The notes beneath the pieces are model-generated. The model did not search any database, was not told the origin of the DNA, and saw nothing but the letters and a program-made list of their open reading frames with translations. 64,000 nt of DNA from Pseudomonas sp. RIT-562 (GTDB lineage Bacteria; Pseudomonadota; Gammaproteobacteria; Pseudomonadales; Pseudomonadaceae). A program made the translations under genes and the position numbers. Each line of letters opens with the position of its first letter. Position 1 is the stretch's first letter. The stretch covers positions 1-64,000 of the forward strand of contig NZ_JAPJIV010000030.1 of NCBI RefSeq assembly GCF_026241895.1, in the 5' to 3' direction. Below are positions 10,371-17,784 of the stretch, in pieces.

Positions 10371-11380
10371 GCCATCGCCGGCAAGCCGGGCGCCTACGGA
10401 TCCGCGCCAAGCCCAAACCCCGCATACACCCTAGGCCCCTGTAGGAGACTGGCTTGCCAGCGATGGCGTCCTTGAAATCGCCATCGCCGGCAAGCCGGGC
10501 TCCTACGGGTCCGCGCCAAGCCCAAATCCCGCATACACCCTCGGCCCTTGTAGGAGTCTGGCTTGCCAGCGATGACGTCCGCAAAATCGCCATCGCCGGC
10601 AAGCCGGGCTCCTACGGATCCGCGCCAAGCCCAATCCCGCATACACCATAGGCCCTTGTAGGAGACTGGCTTGCCAGCGATGACGCCCGCAAAATCGCCA
10701 TCGCCGGCAAGCCGGGCTCCTACGGATCCGCGCCAAGCCCAAATCCCGCATACACCCTAGGCCCTTGTAGGAGACTGGCTTGCCAGCGATGACGTCCTTG
10801 AAATCGCCATCGCCGGCAAGCCGGGCTCCTACGGATCCGCGCCAAGCCCAAATCCCGCATACACCCTAGGCCCTTGTAGGAGACTGGCTTGCCAGCGATG
10901 GCGTCCGCAAAATCGCCATCGCCGGCAAGCCGGGCGCCTACGGATCCGCGCCAAGCCCAAATCCCGCATACACGCTAGGCCCTTGTAGGAGACTGGCTTG
11001 CCAGCGATGGCGTTTTCGAAATCGCCATCGCCGGCAAGCCGGGCTCCTACGGATCCGCGCCAAGCCCAAATCCCGCATACACCATAGGCCCTGGTAGGAG
11101 ACTGGCTTGCCAGCGATGACGCCCGCAAAATCGCCATCGCCGGCAAGCCGGGCTCCTACGGATCCGCGCCAAGCCCAAATCCCGCATACACCCTAGGCCC
11201 TTGTAGGAGACTGGCTTGCCAGCGATGACGTCCTCGAAATCGCCATCGCCGGCAAGCCGGGCTCCTACGGATCCGCGCCAAGCCCAATCCCGCATACACC
11301 CTAGGCCCATGTAGGGGTCTGGCTTGCCAGCGATGGCGTCCTTGAAATCGCCATCGCCGGCAAGCCGGGCTCCTACGGAT
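10371..11380. repeat. Tandem REP array: nine 108-109 bp units plus a terminal half
   Basis: The half-element GCCATCGCCGGCAAGCCGGG recurs at 10371, 10480, 10589, 10697, 10806, 10915, 11024, 11133, 11242 and 11350, so periods are 109, 109, 108, 109, 109, 109, 109, 109 and 108. Between successive copies lies the inverted half (GTAGGAGACTGGCTTGCCAG..GATG) and a conserved spacer containing CCGCGCCAAGCCCAAATCC. Each unit is therefore a REP doublet able to fold into a long hairpin. The minus-strand reading frames in this stretch are by-products of the repeat, not genes. The array follows the cytochrome c gene and ends before the terminator at 11459. Confidence 0.95.
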
Positions 11381-11458
11381 GGGTGTCGTGGCCCAACTCC
11401 ACTGCTAACTCAACGCGCTGTATTTGCGATGTTCCTGACAACCAATAAACAACAGGCA

Positions 11459-11490
11459 TAAAAAAACCCGGCTGTTGAGACCGGGCTTTT
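11459..11490 (-). terminator. Intrinsic terminator of the repeat-protein gene at 11520-11843
   Basis: Read on the minus strand, CCCGG-loop-CCGGG is followed by a run of T (AAAAAAA at 11460-11466 on the plus strand). A shorter T run on the other side makes it partly bidirectional, so it may also stop readthrough from the REP array. Confidence 0.75.
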
Positions 11491-11519
11491 CGTCGAAGAT
11501 TTCTCGTTAAAGCATGCAT

Positions 11520-11843
11520 TCATGCGTTGCGGCTTTCGATCAGACGATCAGAACCGCCTTCCGCAACACGACGTTCCAGCAACCGATCAGAACCGCCTTC
11601 CGCAACACGACGTTCCAGCAACCGATCAGAACCGCCTTCCGCAACACGACGTTCCAGCAACCGATCAGAACCCCCTTCCGCAACACGACGTTCCAGCAAC
11701 CGATCAGAACCACCTTCAGCCACACGACTTTCTATCAGGCGATCCGACCCACCTTCAGCGACGACGGGCTGAGCGGAAGTGGCGGCAAAAGCGTTAACTG
11801 CAAGAACCGAGAATGCGATGCTGAGAAGGACTTGGCGTTTCAT
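11520..11843 (-). CDS. Exported 13-residue tandem-repeat protein (copy A, 6 repeats)
   Basis: A 107-residue protein: signal peptide (MKRQVLLSIAFSVLAVNAFA), short linker, then six tandem copies of a 13-residue unit, VAEGGSDRLLERR, with the first and last copies ending IESR, and two final residues NA. CGGAG lies about ten bases upstream of ATG 11843. The mature protein is almost only repeat, strongly charged (Glu, Asp, Arg) with a Gly-Gly turn, and has no Cys or catalytic-looking residues. It has a close paralogue at 14194-14595 with eight repeats. I do not recognise a characterised family. Because the DNA unit is 39 bp, other frames are also open across it, but only this frame has a signal peptide and ribosome site. 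Confidence 0.8.
   Translation of the reverse strand: MKRQVLLSIAFSVLAVNAFAATSAQPVVAEGGSDRLIESRVAEGGSDRLLERRVAEGGSDRLLERRVAEGGSDRLLERRVAEGGSDRLLERRVAEGGSDRLIESRNA
11529..11762 (-). repeat. Six 39-bp coding repeats, copy A
   Basis: The central units are almost identical at the DNA level (CGTTCCAGCAACCGATCAGA on the plus strand recurs four times), while the outermost units are diverged. This suggests recent homogenisation or expansion of the middle units. Confidence 0.85.
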
Positions 11844-11950
11844 GGTGGTGTGCTCCGGGGTGTTTATTGGTTGGTATGGAGCAGATGTTACGCCGTGGAT
11901 TTTTTATGAGAACTTCATTGAGTTGATGGTGACTATCGACGCCAGCAATG
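11844..11950 (-). repeat. Duplicated leader upstream of repeat gene A
   Basis: The upstream 107 bases match those upstream of repeat gene B (14596-14703) with few differences; both contain GGTGTGCTCCGGGGTG, TTATGAGAACTTCATTG and ACTATCGACGCCAGC. The promoter and leader were copied together with the gene, so both copies are probably expressed alike. Confidence 0.8.
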
Positions 11951-11965
11951 GATGCCCATCACCCA

Positions 11966-12538
11966 TCACTGGGCGGTGATGCACAGATCACCCGTCGCCC
12001 GAATCAACGCCTGGCCATGCAGGGTATCCTTGATCAGGCGAGACCGGGCAGTCGCCAGCCACGCCGGGCAGTTCGGGTCTGTACGATAACGCGCGAACGC
12101 GCTGTACTCGTTCAACAGCCGGACCTGCAGTTGATCCAGGCGCGGCCTCACCTGCGTGGAAAGGTCCGGCCGTGGTCTATCAGGTGCCTTGCCAGCCGCC
12201 TGCCAATGGGCGAGCAGCCCGTATTGCACCAACTTGCTGGCCTCAATCTGCGCGGCGATCAACTCGGCCACCTCATCCGGGTCGAGCTTGCGCTCGAGCG
12301 CCTGCTTCCTGGCGTTGGCAATTACCTGCGTCTCACGGGCAGTATCCTGCGTCGGTTGGCGCGTGTCCCATTTGCTCAGCGCCACCTGATCGGCAATGTT
12401 CAACCGTTCATTCATCGTCACCAGCAGCGGTTGTAAACTGTCGGGCGCCGGGGAGGACGCAGCCGCCTGCGCTTCACATATGAACAGACCGAGCATGGCG
12501 ACGGATAACAGCTTGGGTAGTGACGGGCAGAAGCGCAT
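11966..12538 (-). CDS. aroQ: Secreted chorismate mutase (AroQ gamma class)
   Basis: Predicted periplasmic chorismate mutase, converting chorismate to prephenate. Seen: a signal peptide (start MRFCPSLPKLLS, cleavage near EAQA), then an all-helical domain with the AroQ pattern: LLVTMNERLNIADQVALSKW (catalytic Arg/Lys helix), RETQVIANARKQALERKLDP, and AAQIEASKLVQYGLLAHW. Two C-terminal Cys (PNCPAW and DLCITAQ) could form the disulphide known in exported gamma-class enzymes. ATG 12538 has GAGG nine bases upstream; an in-frame ATG at 12559 would add seven residues. It sits between the repeat gene A and lysE, with no aromatic pathway partner nearby. Confidence 0.85.
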   Translation of the reverse strand: MRFCPSLPKLLSVAMLGLFICEAQAAASSPAPDSLQPLLVTMNERLNIADQVALSKWDTRQPTQDTARETQVIANARKQALERKLDPDEVAELIAAQIEASKLVQYGLLAHWQAAGKAPDRPRPDLSTQVRPRLDQLQVRLLNEYSAFARYRTDPNCPAWLATARSRLIKDTLHGQALIRATGDLCITAQ

Positions 12539-12631
12539 TGGGAAAAACCTCATGGGCACAGTGTTTACTACTTATTGGTTATGTAACACAGGTACACCAG
12601 AGGGGGTAAGCGGCTGATCGGGTTTGCCTAC

Positions 12632-12663
12632 AAAAAAGCCCGCCTTGCTGAGGGCGGGCTTTT
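12632..12663 (-). terminator. Intrinsic terminator after lysE-type gene
   Basis: GCCCGCC and GGGCGGGC arms around a seven-base loop, followed on the minus strand by six T. It lies 27 bases past the stop of the LysE-family gene. The other side has four T, so it may also act for plus-strand transcripts. Confidence 0.8.
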
Positions 12664-12689
12664 GGTGTGCATTGATCCAGAGACGTTCT

Positions 12690-13307
12690 TTATTCGACTT
12701 GTGCGAGCGACCAAGCGATCGTTGCGACCATTAAAGTGGCGAAGCTAACATTCAGTATTCGACTGCAAACAGGATTGACGAATAGGGTGCGAAGCTTGCT
12801 TCCTGCGAAGAGCCATAAAAAATCTGACGTGATGCAAATAATGATACAGATCATCGCTTTTGTAGCTTGCTCCCATTGCTGGGTTAACCCCAGCGTAAAA
12901 CTGCCGAGGAGGGCGGCAAATGCGATATATGCTTTAACGTTTGTAATGCCTATTGTAAGGCCCAAGCCGAAACCAGGTGATAGCACAAACTTTTCATCTT
13001 TTATGGGTGCAGCCATGGCGATGCAGTAGGCCAGATATAAAATATATAGTGCGGAGATCGTCATGAGTATATTGCCCAGGAAGCTAAAATTTCTAACGAT
13101 GACGTATAGCCCGCTAGCGACGCAAAATATGGCAAGTATCAAGCCAAAAATTACTCCGAAGTAAAACTTTAAAGATTTTTTTATCCCGTATGCGGCGCCA
13201 CTGGCAGCTAGGGCGAGTGTGGCTGGACCAGGCGTGGCCAGTAGTACAATTGCAGCAATGATGAAAGTCAGCGTTGAATGGTAGATTGTCTCCGTTATCT
13301 CGATCAT
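12690..13307 (-). CDS. LysE/RhtB-family amino acid exporter
   Basis: Inner-membrane protein of 205 residues with about six hydrophobic helices and the family signature near the N-terminus (LLATPGPATLALAASGAAYG) plus the conserved GFGLGLTIGITNVKAY stretch in the middle. These exporters remove amino acids or derivatives from the cytoplasm. It is divergent from an Lrp-type regulator at 13563, the usual arrangement for an exporter with its amino-acid sensing regulator. Codon use is unlike the neighbours: many A/T-ending codons and clearly lower GC, suggesting acquisition from another source. The amino acid exported cannot be told. Confidence 0.85.
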   Translation of the reverse strand: MIEITETIYHSTLTFIIAAIVLLATPGPATLALAASGAAYGIKKSLKFYFGVIFGLILAIFCVASGLYVIVRNFSFLGNILMTISALYILYLAYCIAMAAPIKDEKFVLSPGFGLGLTIGITNVKAYIAFAALLGSFTLGLTQQWEQATKAMICIIICITSDFLWLFAGSKLRTLFVNPVCSRILNVSFATLMVATIAWSLAQVE

Positions 13308-13487
13308 TGCAACTTCCTGTCAGTGGTATGTTAGTGGTGTTTCGTGTTAATGGCAGAAATTAATTGTCCGGTGGTTTGCCCTGTTGAGTGGATTCCCCGG
13401 TTCCTAAGCGAAGGCTCTTACTTGTTATTTAAAATGCGCGAAAAGTTTGTCGAGGAAAAACATAATTGCCCCAGTTGGAAAAATCCA

Positions 13488-13501
13488 TTTTTTTTTTTTT
13501 T
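13488..13501. repeat. Poly-T tract (14 T) in the lysE-lrp promoter region
   Basis: A 14-base T homopolymer in the 255-bp intergenic region between the divergent lysE-type gene and the Lrp-type gene. The region is AT-rich compared with the rest of the window. It could change promoter spacing by slippage; it could also be a place where sequence length is unreliable. Confidence 0.85.
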
Positions 13502-13562
13502 GACGTAGCTGTGGTATGTAAGGTTTAAGATTTTTTTACTCGAAATTTGTAAGGTGCATCGT

Positions 13563-14030
13563 ATGAAAAAGCTTACAGGCGATGATCAGAAATTCGATTC
13601 AATTGACCGCGCTTTGATCTGCGCGCTTCATTCCAACGCCCGGGCGTCGCTTCGCGCGCTCAGTCGTGAAATTGGTTTGTCTGCTCCCGGATGCACCGAG
13701 CGGCTAAAACGTCTGGAGAATGCAGGTGTGATTGCCGGCTTCAGTGTCGACCTGGACGCAGAGGCGCTTGGATTTCCTCTACAGTCGATGGTCCGTGTGA
13801 AACCTTTTCCTGGAAAGCTGCTGGAGGTAGAAAAACTATTAAGGGAGATGCCCGAAAATATTGCCTGTTTCAAAGTCACGGGAGATGACGGGTTCGTATG
13901 TCATCTGTATCTACGCTCGGTTAGCCATTTAGATGAGGTGTTGCATAGAATTATAAAGTTTGCCGATACCAATACATCAATAATAAAAATGGTCGAGAGG
14001 AAACTTCCTCCTCTAAAGGTTTCGAAGTAG
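13563..14030 (+). CDS. Lrp/AsnC-family transcriptional regulator
   Basis: A 155-residue regulator with an N-terminal winged helix-turn-helix (DRALICALHSNARASLRALSREIGLSAPGCTERLKRLE, cut by family habit) and a C-terminal RAM/AsnC ligand-binding domain (MVRVKPFPGKLLEVE through IACFKVTGDDGFVCHLYL). ATG 13563 is used, with AAGGTG six bases upstream; GTG 13554 overlaps that site. It is transcribed away from the LysE-family exporter and most likely controls it in response to an amino acid. Codon use is AT-rich, like lysE and unlike the flanking genes. Confidence 0.87.
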   Translation: MKKLTGDDQKFDSIDRALICALHSNARASLRALSREIGLSAPGCTERLKRLENAGVIAGFSVDLDAEALGFPLQSMVRVKPFPGKLLEVEKLLREMPENIACFKVTGDDGFVCHLYLRSVSHLDEVLHRIIKFADTNTSIIKMVERKLPPLKVSK

Positions 14031-14136
14031 ACAAGAATCCCTACTGGCATCGTCTTGGATTGACGTCGATTGCTGTATTGAATTTTTAACGTCAACTTGC
14101 CATTTTATGTAGCTGATTTCGAAAAAATTCAGGCGT

Positions 14137-14166
14137 AAAAAAACCGGCTGATTAAGCCGGTTCTTT
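14137..14166 (-). terminator. Intrinsic terminator after repeat gene B
   Basis: ACCGGCT and AGCCGGT arms with a five-base loop, followed on the minus strand by seven T. It also has a T-rich run on the plus side and may serve the convergent Lrp-type gene. Confidence 0.75.
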
Positions 14167-14193
14167 GTCGGGCGCCGCAAGGAAGACGTCCAC

Positions 14194-14595
14194 TCATACG
14201 GTGCGGTTCTGGATCAGGCGATCAGAACCACCTTCAGCAACACGGCGTTCCAGCAGACGATCGGAACCACCCTCAGCCACACGGCGTTCCAGCAGACGAT
14301 CAGAACCACCTTCAGCAACACGGCGTTCCAGCAGACGGTCAGAACCACCCTCAGCCACACGGCGTTCCAGCAGACGATCAGAACCACCTTCAGCAACACG
14401 GCGTTCCAGCAGACGATCAGAACCACCCTCAGCAACAAGGCGTTCCAGCAGACGATCCGACCCACCTTCAGCCACACGACTTTCAATCAGGCGATCCGAA
14501 CCACCTTCAGCGACGACAGGCTGAACGGACGTAGCGGCAAAAGCGTTAACTGCAAAAACCGAGAATGCGATGCTGAGAAGGATTTGGCGTTTCAT
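14194..14595 (-). CDS. Exported 13-residue tandem-repeat protein (copy B, 8 repeats)
   Basis: A 133-residue paralogue of the protein at 11520-11843. It has a nearly identical signal peptide and linker (27 residues), then eight copies of VAEGGSDRLLERR, with the first ending IESR, the second LERL and the last IQNR, and a final TV. The leader (14596-14703) is also duplicated. Copy number (eight against six) and repeat sequence have diverged while the signal peptide is conserved, so the length of the repeat tract seems free to vary. No enzymatic motif is visible. The repeat is charged and Gly-Gly punctuated; a surface or periplasmic binding role is possible but unproven. Confidence 0.8.
   Translation of the reverse strand: MKRQILLSIAFSVFAVNAFAATSVQPVVAEGGSDRLIESRVAEGGSDRLLERLVAEGGSDRLLERRVAEGGSDRLLERRVAEGGSDRLLERRVAEGGSDRLLERRVAEGGSDRLLERRVAEGGSDRLIQNRTV
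14203..14514 (-). repeat. Eight 39-bp coding repeats with alternating types, copy B
   Basis: On the plus strand the units alternate between CACCTTCAGCAACACGG and CACCCTCAGCCACACGG types, so the effective unit of the middle part is 78 bp. This differs from copy A, whose middle units are all of one type. Confidence 0.8.
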
Positions 14596-14703
14596 TATGG
14601 TGTGCTCCGGGGTGTTATTGGTTGGTATGGATGCGATGTTACGCCCCAGGATTTTTATGAGAACTTCATTGGGTTGATGGTAACTATCGACGCCAGCGAT
14701 GGA
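14596..14703 (-). repeat. Duplicated leader upstream of repeat gene B
   Basis: Matches 11844-11950 with small differences. Together with the coding parts it makes two direct repeats of about 430-510 bp that bracket 11951-14193. Confidence 0.8.
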
Positions 14704-14770
14704 CTAAACATAGGATTCGAAACAGCCTGATCTGGCTTTCCCATACCTATTCCCCCAAGAGATGGACTTC

Positions 14771-15367
14771 ATGCACCTGCACGTCATACGCCACGGAGAA
14801 ACGGCCCCCAACCTCGAGCGACGTTACGTCGGTTCACTCGACCCGCAACTCACCGAAAAGGGCAGGGCCCAAGCGCAGGAGCTGGTCAGTCGACTTCCCG
14901 TCACCATTGACGCAATCATCGTGTCCCCGCGCTTGAGAGCGCAACAGACGGCGCAGATTCTCAACGCACACTTGAACCTGCCGCTACTGACCATGGACTG
15001 CTTCGCAGAACGCAATGTCGGAGTTTTCGAAGGGCTGACCCAGACTGAAGCACGAGAGCGCTTCCCGCAGCTGTGGTCGCAGAACATCACTCGTCAGTGG
15101 CACAGCGCACCAACGGGCGGTGAGTCGGTTGCCGAGGTGGTGAGCCGGGTGCGAGAAGGCTTGATCGAGTTGGCCACCGCCTATCCCTCGCAAACCGTGG
15201 TCCTGGTTGCCCATGGGTTTGTCGCCAAGGTCATCCGCGCGCTGGAGAAATCGGACTTCAGCGACTTCTTCGACTGGCAGCTCGCGAACGGTAAAGTGCT
15301 GGCGCTGGAAAACTTCAGGACTCCATCGTGCACCCTTGAGCATCTGCGCACGTCGCTGCAGACCTAG
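14771..15367 (+). CDS. Histidine phosphatase family protein
   Basis: A 198-residue phosphoglycerate-mutase-like phosphatase with the phospho-histidine motif RHGET directly after the start, the conserved Arg/Glu in RLRAQQTAQIL and AERNVGVFEGLT, and the second catalytic His in VLVAHGFVAKV. Cytoplasmic; substrates of this family range from sugar phosphates to cobalamin precursors and cannot be predicted. ATG 14771 (MHLHVIRHGET) gives the usual short N-terminus and has GAGATGG upstream; ATG 14762 would add MDF. It is followed by a MATE exporter after 109 bases. Confidence 0.82.
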   Translation: MHLHVIRHGETAPNLERRYVGSLDPQLTEKGRAQAQELVSRLPVTIDAIIVSPRLRAQQTAQILNAHLNLPLLTMDCFAERNVGVFEGLTQTEARERFPQLWSQNITRQWHSAPTGGESVAEVVSRVREGLIELATAYPSQTVVLVAHGFVAKVIRALEKSDFSDFFDWQLANGKVLALENFRTPSCTLEHLRTSLQT

Positions 15368-15476
15368 CTGCGCGATTTACATTTCGCGCCGTTCCTGCAC
15401 CTTTGATTCCATTGCCCCCGGCCCTGGGGCTATCCTTGCGCACTCACCCTGCGCAGTCGAGACGGACCTCCCCTTC

Positions 15477-16823
15477 ATGTCAACCCAGCCTCTCTGGAAA
15501 ACCTACCTGCTGTTCCTCGCGCCCATGGTCCTGTCCAATTTCCTGCAGTCCATGTCGGGCACCATCAACAGTATCTACATCGGTCAGATGCTCGGCACCC
15601 AGGCCCTCGCTGCGGTCTCCGGGATGTTCCCGATCGTGTTCTTTTTCATTGCGCTGGTGATCGGCCTCGGCGCCGGGGCCGGCGTGCTGATCGGCCAAGC
15701 GTGGGGCGCGCGGGAGCCGCACATGGTCAAGGCCATCGCCGGCACGACGTTGTTGCTGGGGGCGATGATCGGCCTGACTGCCGCCGTGCTTGGCAGTGTA
15801 TTCGCCCGGTCGGCGTTGCAGGGACTGGGGACGCCGGCTGACGTGCTGGACGACGCGGTTGCCTATGCCCACGTGATGATGTGGATCATGCCGTCGTTGC
15901 TGGTGTATGTGCTGTTTACCCAGTTGCTGCGCGGGGTCAGCGATACGATGTCGCCGCTGATGGCGTTGCTGGTATCGACCTGTATCGGCCTGGCACTGAC
16001 GCCGGCGTTGATTCGTGGCTGGCTGGGTTTGCCGCCGATGGGGATTCAGAGCGCCGCGTACGCCGGGCTGGCGGGTAACCTGACGGCGATGGGGTGGCTG
16101 GCGTGGCGATTGATCGCCAGGGGGCACCCGCTGGCGCCGGACCGGGAGATGTTCAGGGCGATGCGGCTGGACCGGGTGATCCTGGGCAAAGTGTTGCGCA
16201 TTGGCTTGCCGACGGGTTTGCAGATGGTGGTGCTGTCGTTGTCGGAGCTGGTGATCCTGGCGCTGGTGAACCAGCACGGTTCCCAGGCGACGGCGGCGTA
16301 TGGCGCGGTGACGCAGATCGTCAATTACGTGCAGTTTCCGGCGCTGTCGATTGCCATCACCGCCTCGATTCTCGGCGCCCAGGCGATCGGGGCCGGGCGT
16401 CTGGAGCGCATGGGGCCGATCCTGCGCACCGGGCTCTGGATCAACGTGTGCCTGACCGGTGGCCTGGTCCTGTTGGGCTATCTGTTGTCGCACTGGTTGC
16501 TGGGGTTGTTTCTCACCGACGACTCGACCCGGGCGATGGCCGAACACTTGCTGCACATCATGCTCTGGAGTCTGTTGATCTTCGGTTTCCAGGCAATCAT
16601 CGGCGGCATCATGCGCGCCAGCGGCACGGTGCTGGTGCCGATGGCAATCTCGATCGTCTGCGTGCTGCTGGTGCAGTTGCCCGTGGCGTATGGGCTGGAT
16701 GGGCAGTTTGGTCTGCAAGGGGTGTGGATGGCGTTTCCGGTGGCGTATCTGGGAATGCTGGCGTTGCAGATGGCGTACTACAAGTTCGTCTGGCTGCACC
16801 GCCGTATCGAGCGGCTGGTTTAG
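15477..16823 (+). CDS. MATE-family multidrug/toxin efflux transporter
   Basis: Inner-membrane protein of 448 residues with about 12 hydrophobic helices in two halves. It begins MSTQPLWKTYLLFLAPMVLS and carries family stretches such as NSIYIGQMLGTQALAAVSGM and, in the second half, QIVNYVQFPALSIAITAS. MATE pumps use Na+ or H+ gradients to export cationic compounds. The ATG at 15477 gives the typical N-terminus; the frame is open further upstream but has no family similarity there. Only a weak ribosome site is visible. Two REP units follow the stop. Confidence 0.87.
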   Translation: MSTQPLWKTYLLFLAPMVLSNFLQSMSGTINSIYIGQMLGTQALAAVSGMFPIVFFFIALVIGLGAGAGVLIGQAWGAREPHMVKAIAGTTLLLGAMIGLTAAVLGSVFARSALQGLGTPADVLDDAVAYAHVMMWIMPSLLVYVLFTQLLRGVSDTMSPLMALLVSTCIGLALTPALIRGWLGLPPMGIQSAAYAGLAGNLTAMGWLAWRLIARGHPLAPDREMFRAMRLDRVILGKVLRIGLPTGLQMVVLSLSELVILALVNQHGSQATAAYGAVTQIVNYVQFPALSIAITASILGAQAIGAGRLERMGPILRTGLWINVCLTGGLVLLGYLLSHWLLGLFLTDDSTRAMAEHLLHIMLWSLLIFGFQAIIGGIMRASGTVLVPMAISIVCVLLVQLPVAYGLDGQFGLQGVWMAFPVAYLGMLALQMAYYKFVWLHRRIERLV

Positions 16824-16868
16824 AAATACATGAAGCGCTCGGCGACTTGCTGAGGTGAACTTCAGGCC

Positions 16869-17110
16869 GCCATCGCTGGCAAGCCAGGCTCCTACAGGGG
16901 GCAGGGTGTTCGCGGAATAACCGCTCGACACAAATCCGTAGGAGCCTGGCTTGCCGGCGATGGCGATTTCGCGGGCGCCATCGCTGGCAAGCCAGCTCCT
17001 ACAGGGGGCAGGGTGTTCGCGGAATAACCGCTCGACGCAAATCCGTAGGAGCCTGGCTTGCCGGCGATGGCGATTTCGCGGGCGCCATCGCTGGCAAGCC
17101 AGGCTTCTGC
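16869..17110. repeat. REP doublets in tandem, two 107-108 bp units plus a half
   Basis: GCCATCGCTGGCAAGCCA starts at 16869, 16977 and 17084. The inverted halves (GTAGGAGCCTGGCTTGCCGG) lie between. The spacer contains GGGGGCAGGGTGTTCGCGG and differs from that of the 10371 array, yet the period is the same. It fills most of the 356-bp gap between the MATE and YceI genes; I see no gene in it. Confidence 0.93.
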
Positions 17111-17179
17111 GACAGTGGAACAACGCGGGTTTCTTTGCTTTAGTCCATCTACCGCACTCGCCCTTTCCCGGAGCATCCC

Positions 17180-17743
17180 ATGCGCCTCCGATTCCCGTGT
17201 TCCATCGCCTTGGCGGTGACTGTCATCATGGGGGCGTGGGCCCAGGCCACCGAGTACACCCGAGTAAACCCCACGGCGAGCGCCATCAGTTTTACCTTCA
17301 AGCAGATGGGCTCCGAGGTTTACGGCACGTTCAGCCGGTTCGAAGCGACCCTCGAGTTCGACACCGCTAACCCGACGGCGGCCCATACCCGGCTGGTCAT
17401 CGACATGGCCAGCATCGACGCCGGCAGCAGTGACGCCAACCTCGAACTGCAGAAACCCGCCTGGTTCAACACCCCGCAATTTCCTCAAGGCGTGTTCGAA
17501 TCGACCCGGGTCAAGGACGTCGGCGAAAACCGGTATGCCGTGGACGGCGACCTCACGATCCGCGGCATGACCCGGCAAGTGCAGGTCCAGGTCGAGTTAA
17601 ACCCGCAGAGTGGCATTGGTCTGTTCAATGGCGAGTTCATTCTCGACCGCGATCTCTTCGGGATCGGCGCAAGGGAGTGGGCGGACTCCGTGGTGTCCAA
17701 GGATATTAAAATCAAGTTTCGGATCGTGGCCCCTGAGCGTTAA
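17180..17743 (+). CDS. YceI-family periplasmic lipid-binding-like protein
   Basis: A 187-residue exported protein with a signal peptide (cleavage near WAQA) and the YceI beta-barrel pattern: SAISFTFKQMGSEVYGTFSRFEATLEF, then HTRLVIDMASIDAGSSDAN, LQKPAWFNTPQFPQGVFES, and DGDLTIRGMTRQVQV (each given in part). Family members bind polyisoprenoid or similar hydrophobic ligands in the periplasm. A short CCGGAGCATCCC stretch precedes the ATG. It is convergent with the LysR gene at 17785. The ligand is unknown. Confidence 0.85.
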   Translation: MRLRFPCSIALAVTVIMGAWAQATEYTRVNPTASAISFTFKQMGSEVYGTFSRFEATLEFDTANPTAAHTRLVIDMASIDAGSSDANLELQKPAWFNTPQFPQGVFESTRVKDVGENRYAVDGDLTIRGMTRQVQVQVELNPQSGIGLFNGEFILDRDLFGIGAREWADSVVSKDIKIKFRIVAPER

Positions 17744-17784
17744 GGAGTGGATGGCAATGCGCGATCAAAAGGCCTGCCAAGGCT

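Noticed and set aside
9961..11310. Several minus-strand open frames of 82-213 residues rich in Arg, Gly and Trp across the REP array
   Set aside because: The same peptide segments (such as RDLGLARIRRSPACRRWRF) recur because the DNA repeats. No ribosome sites or family features are seen, so the frames are by-products of the array.
10371..11380. CRISPR-like regular repeats
   Set aside because: The intervals between repeat halves are themselves conserved and contain the inverted half; there are no unique spacers and no cas genes. These are REP doublets.
11514..11909. Plus-strand open frames through the 39-bp repeats (peptides with RSEPPSATRRSS repeats)
   Set aside because: Because 39 is divisible by three, every frame stays open. 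Only the minus-strand frame has a signal peptide, ribosome site, terminator and a paralogue with the same protein sequence.
15480..17123. A 547-residue minus-strand open frame
   Set aside because: It lies over the MATE gene and the REP units and is rich in His, Gln and Arg, typical of antisense frames of membrane genes. No family motif.
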